Below, piece after piece: positions 22,582 through 24,934 of a stretch of DNA of 24,934 nt (its first letter is position 1; every line of letters begins with the position of its first letter). A program made the position numbers and the translations under genes. The DNA lies in assembly GCA_035295985.1 (NCBI GenBank), contig DATHBT010000203.1:1-24934 (forward strand). Reading direction: 5' to 3'. The notes beneath the pieces were generated by a model, which was given only the letters and a program-made list of their open reading frames with translations, did not search any database and was not told the DNA's origin. This DNA comes from JAIVGV01 sp035295985 (GTDB lineage: Bacteria; Acidobacteriota; Blastocatellia; Pyrinomonadales; Pyrinomonadaceae).

Positions 22582-24444
22582 TCAGCGGATGACGCTGACG
22601 GTGATCAGTTGTTGACCTTCGATGACGAACTCGGCCGGGGGCAACTCCTGCTCGGCGACCGGCGAGAGGGCGGTCGGCGTGTAGCCGCCGCTGCTGCGCT
22701 CGCTGTTGAGCGTGGCGACGACCGAGGGCGGGAGGCTGGGCATCTCGTCCGTGCCGACGACCGCGCCGGCCGAGGGCCGCAGCAGGCGGACGTAGAGCCG
22801 GTCATTCTTCTTGATCTTGTTGATGGCCCCGACGAGCTGCGTCAAATCTTTGGGCACGAAGTTCTGCGCCGCCGACGCCTGCTGGAGCGCGCCGCCGTCG
22901 CCGACGAAGAGGACGAGCTGGCCGAGCGGGATGTCGGTCGGGATCGTCACGGGGATGCGCTGGACGAACTGGCGGCCCGAGTCCGTCCGCACGAACGCCT
23001 GCACCTCTACGGTCTCGCCGCGGCCGACCTCGGTGCGGTCGAGCGCGATGCGGTCGAGCGTGCCGGCCTTGCGCGCGTCCTCGGAAGTTATGTCGAGCGT
23101 GATGCCTTTGATGGTCACGTCGTCGAAGCCGCTCGAAAGGAGCGCGGCGACGGGCGCGGCGACCGAGCCGGCCGCCTGAACCCCCGCGATCATCGAAGAG
23201 AAGCGGCGCTCAAGCCGGATCGGCTGCTGCCCCGCAACGTCGATGCGTCCGCTGATGCTGACGGTCGCTTCGCCGAGGCTGCGCTCGGTCGAGGTGAGCG
23301 TCGAATAGACCGTGATGTTCAGCAGTAGCGGCGTCAGGAACTGGTCGTTCGCCACCTCGAAGGTGTACTTCTCGGCGCGGTCGCGGCTCGTCTGCACGTT
23401 GACGGTGACGGGGATCATCTTCGGGGCCTGGCCGAGCTTCCCGTAAATGCCGGTCGCGCGATCCTGCGATACGGTGCCGACCATCTGCCCCGGCGACGAG
23501 AGCTTGAAAGAGTTGTTCAGATTCGCGATAACGGTGACGACGGATGACTCGGCCATCGGCATGTCTGCGACGCCGAGGCCGAGGAACGGGTGGCCGAAGG
23601 CGTAAACCTTGTCGCCGTCTCGCCAGGTGACCGTGCCGGCCGCCGCGAGCGAGAAGTCGCCGCGCACGAGTTGCGCCGAGACCGAAGAGCCGGGCAGCAG
23701 GGTCTTCTCCGTCACCTTGCCGAGCGGCGTGATGGGCGATCCCGACCCGACGCCCGCGACGGGGAGCAGTCCGCTCGCCTGTAGCTGCGGGGCGAAGCGC
23801 GCGAGCGCCTCCGGCGAGACGCCCGTGAAGATGACCGGCGTCGCGATCGGCAGAAGCTGCTGCCCCAACAACGCGTGGAGCGGCGAGCCTGCGGTGACGG
23901 GCGCGAGGAAGGGCGCGCCCGTGATCATCGGCTTCGGCCAGGCGGGCTGCCAGTCGGTCGAGGCGAGTTGAGCGAAGGAGTAGGTGCGCGTCACGGCGTC
24001 CGTGCGGCGCGTGCCTTGCCCGCGCGCGAAGATGTCAACCATCTGCTGGATCGGCGTGATGCCGGCGATGGGTTCCTGGGCGAACGGGAAGGCGAAGGCC
24101 ACCGCGCCGACGAGCTTGCCGTCGATGAAGACGGGCGAGCCGGACATGCCGCCGAAGACGCGCGTCTTCTCGACGTTCGCGCCCGTCAGCTTCGCGATGA
24201 TGGCCGACTGGCGCGGCGCGGGAAAGCCCTGCAACACGCCGAGGATTTCGACTCCGAACTCCTCCGTCTCCGACCCCCGGAAGACCGTGCGCCCGACGCC
24301 CTTCTGGCCGGGCCGCACCTCTTCGAGCGGGAAGAAGGCGGCCTCGCCCTTCGCAGGCTTGGCGGCGGACGTCTGCGCGCTGGCGTTGAGCGCGGCGAGG
24401 GAGAGCACGAGCGCGGCGGCGACTGCGACGAAACTTTTCTTCAT
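22582..24444 (-). CDS. Secreted SpoIVB/S55-like serine peptidase domain protein with swapped halves
   Basis: 620 residues with signal peptide (VAVAAALVLSLAALNASA, cut before QTS). The first half carries the motif GGMSGSPVFIDGKLVGAVAF, equivalent to the catalytic-serine end of Bacillus SpoIVB (Ser101 here). The second part carries GTVTWRDGDKVYAFGHPFLGLG, equivalent to the catalytic-histidine start of SpoIVB. In SpoIVB the His segment comes first, so the two parts are in reversed order here. The residue matching the SpoIVB triad Asp (as I recall it, 15 residues before the Ser) appears not to be Asp (KLTGANVEK). After about residue 400 come beta-rich segments, ending in a Pro-rich tail. Whether it cleaves proteins is open. 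It has a good promoter at 24550-24579 but no clear Shine-Dalgarno before the ATG. Confidence 0.82.
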   Translation of the reverse strand: MKKSFVAVAAALVLSLAALNASAQTSAAKPAKGEAAFFPLEEVRPGQKGVGRTVFRGSETEEFGVEILGVLQGFPAPRQSAIIAKLTGANVEKTRVFGGMSGSPVFIDGKLVGAVAFAFPFAQEPIAGITPIQQMVDIFARGQGTRRTDAVTRTYSFAQLASTDWQPAWPKPMITGAPFLAPVTAGSPLHALLGQQLLPIATPVIFTGVSPEALARFAPQLQASGLLPVAGVGSGSPITPLGKVTEKTLLPGSSVSAQLVRGDFSLAAAGTVTWRDGDKVYAFGHPFLGLGVADMPMAESSVVTVIANLNNSFKLSSPGQMVGTVSQDRATGIYGKLGQAPKMIPVTVNVQTSRDRAEKYTFEVANDQFLTPLLLNITVYSTLTSTERSLGEATVSISGRIDVAGQQPIRLERRFSSMIAGVQAAGSVAAPVAALLSSGFDDVTIKGITLDITSEDARKAGTLDRIALDRTEVGRGETVEVQAFVRTDSGRQFVQRIPVTIPTDIPLGQLVLFVGDGGALQQASAAQNFVPKDLTQLVGAINKIKKNDRLYVRLLRPSAGAVVGTDEMPSLPPSVVATLNSERSSGGYTPTALSPVAEQELPPAEFVIEGQQLITVSVIR

Positions 24445-24549
24445 GGAATCTAGGATGAACGGTAAAGGGGGAAGGGTGTAATTCCTGTTCGGAAGACGAC
24501 TCCCGGACGTTGACGAAGCGCGCGGGCGAACGCATTCCGCCCGAAGCCG

Positions 24550-24579
24550 ACTATAGCTGCCGCTTTCTCAGATGGTCAA
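24550..24579 (-). promoter_or_regulatory. Sigma-70 promoter of the S55-like gene
   Basis: Minus strand TTGACC (24579-24574), 18-nt spacer, TATAGT (24555-24550), giving a leader of about 100 nt. The rest of 24445-24743 shows no gene on either strand. Confidence 0.7.
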
Positions 24580-24715
24580 GGGGGTGAAATGGTTGGAAAG
24601 GCGAGGGTAAACTGCGGCCGTTAATTGCCGGCGGGCGCGAGGCCCGGCCCCACAGACCGGTGCGCCTCTACTTTTGCCTTTAGCGTTTGCCTGATGTTAA
24701 TTTCGCTCGCGGCGC

Positions 24716-24740
24716 GCGCCCGCAGGGCGCTTCGGTTTTT
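24716..24740 (+). promoter_or_regulatory. Hairpin and T tract in the mobA leader
   Basis: GCGCCC (24716-24721) pairs with GGGCGC (24725-24730) across GCA; TTCGG and then TTTTT (24736-24740) follow, ending three bases before the mobA ATG. It resembles a weak terminator or attenuator placed just before the start codon, and there is no Shine-Dalgarno sequence. Function is unproven. Confidence 0.3.
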
Positions 24741-24743
24741 CCG

Positions 24744-24934
24744 ATGTCCGATCTGGAAGGCTTCATACTGACGGGCGGGGCGTCGAGCCGTATGGGCGCG
24801 GACAAGTCGCGCCTCCTGCTCGGCGGCCAGACTTTCATCGGCCGGGCGGCCGAAGCCCTGGGCCGGGTCGCTCCTCAGGTCAGCGTCGTCAGCGCGCGCG
24901 CGTCCGACGCCGAGCTCGGACTGCCGCTCGTCCG
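24744..24934 (+). CDS. mobA: Molybdenum cofactor guanylyltransferase MobA (5' part, runs off the window)
   Basis: The first 63 codons are present. The start MSDLEGFILTGGASSRMGAD, continuing KSRLLLGGQTFIGRA, is the nucleotide-binding LxGGxSxRMGxDK signature of MobA-type nucleotidyltransferases, which attach GMP to molybdopterin to form the bis-MGD or MGD cofactor. The related MobA-like cytidylyl- or adenylyltransferases of other molybdenum cofactor branches cannot be fully excluded without the C-terminal part. The start at 24744 is the only ATG before the motif; a hairpin with T tract lies directly upstream. Confidence 0.85.
   Translation, partial: MSDLEGFILTGGASSRMGADKSRLLLGGQTFIGRAAEALGRVAPQVSVVSARASDAELGLPLV

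Overview
The window is high-GC bacterial chromosome, most likely from an acidobacterium of the Blastocatellia/Pyrinomonadaceae kind. The grounds are the giant SBBP/Asp-box/BACON/Calx-beta/DUF4214 secreted protein, the secreted S55-type protein, the mix of ordinary housekeeping genes (recA, rsmG, tRNA-Phe, mobA), and intergenic inverted-repeat elements. This assignment is inference from gene content; no rRNA gene is present.

Layout. 226-4899: a 1535-residue exported beta-propeller protein with its terminator. 4900-6253: a scar region holding a truncated tyrosine integrase beside tRNA-Phe(GAA). It also holds, divergent from the tRNA, a perfect consensus sigma-70 promoter driving a roughly 230-nt RNA with no protein gene that folds into a long rod with a large central bubble (6S-like topology). 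6254-8839: an amidohydrolase of the MTA/SAH deaminase type, then recA. 8973-11112: a complete 2140-bp IS1595-family element with 29-bp terminal inverted repeats and an 8-bp target duplication. Besides its ISXO2-like DDE transposase it carries a trypsin-like serine protease as a passenger gene. It sits directly upstream of the recA promoter. 11522-15005: a hybrid histidine kinase (MEDS-GAF-HisKA-HATPase-REC) convergent with a GGDEF diguanylate cyclase. 15212-18010: a class I glutamine amidotransferase (TrpG/PabA) and a three-gene run (TPR lipoprotein, dienoyl-CoA-reductase-like SDR, ankyrin lipoprotein). 18149-21660: a two-gene operon of a group II PLP decarboxylase and an exported dikinase-like protein with plant GWD-like domain order. 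21716-24444: rsmG, a nested palindromic repeat, and a secreted SpoIVB/S55-like protein whose two catalytic halves are swapped. 24744-end: the start of mobA.

The best candidate for something undescribed is the IS1595 transposon with its protease cargo. Passenger and transposase converge and overlap at their 3' ends. The protease start codon follows the left inverted repeat with no gap, and a promoter for it appears to be built across the insertion junction. The candidate structured RNA at 5960-6187 comes second. Third are two exported proteins with rearranged domain order, the S55-like protein and the GWD-like dikinase.
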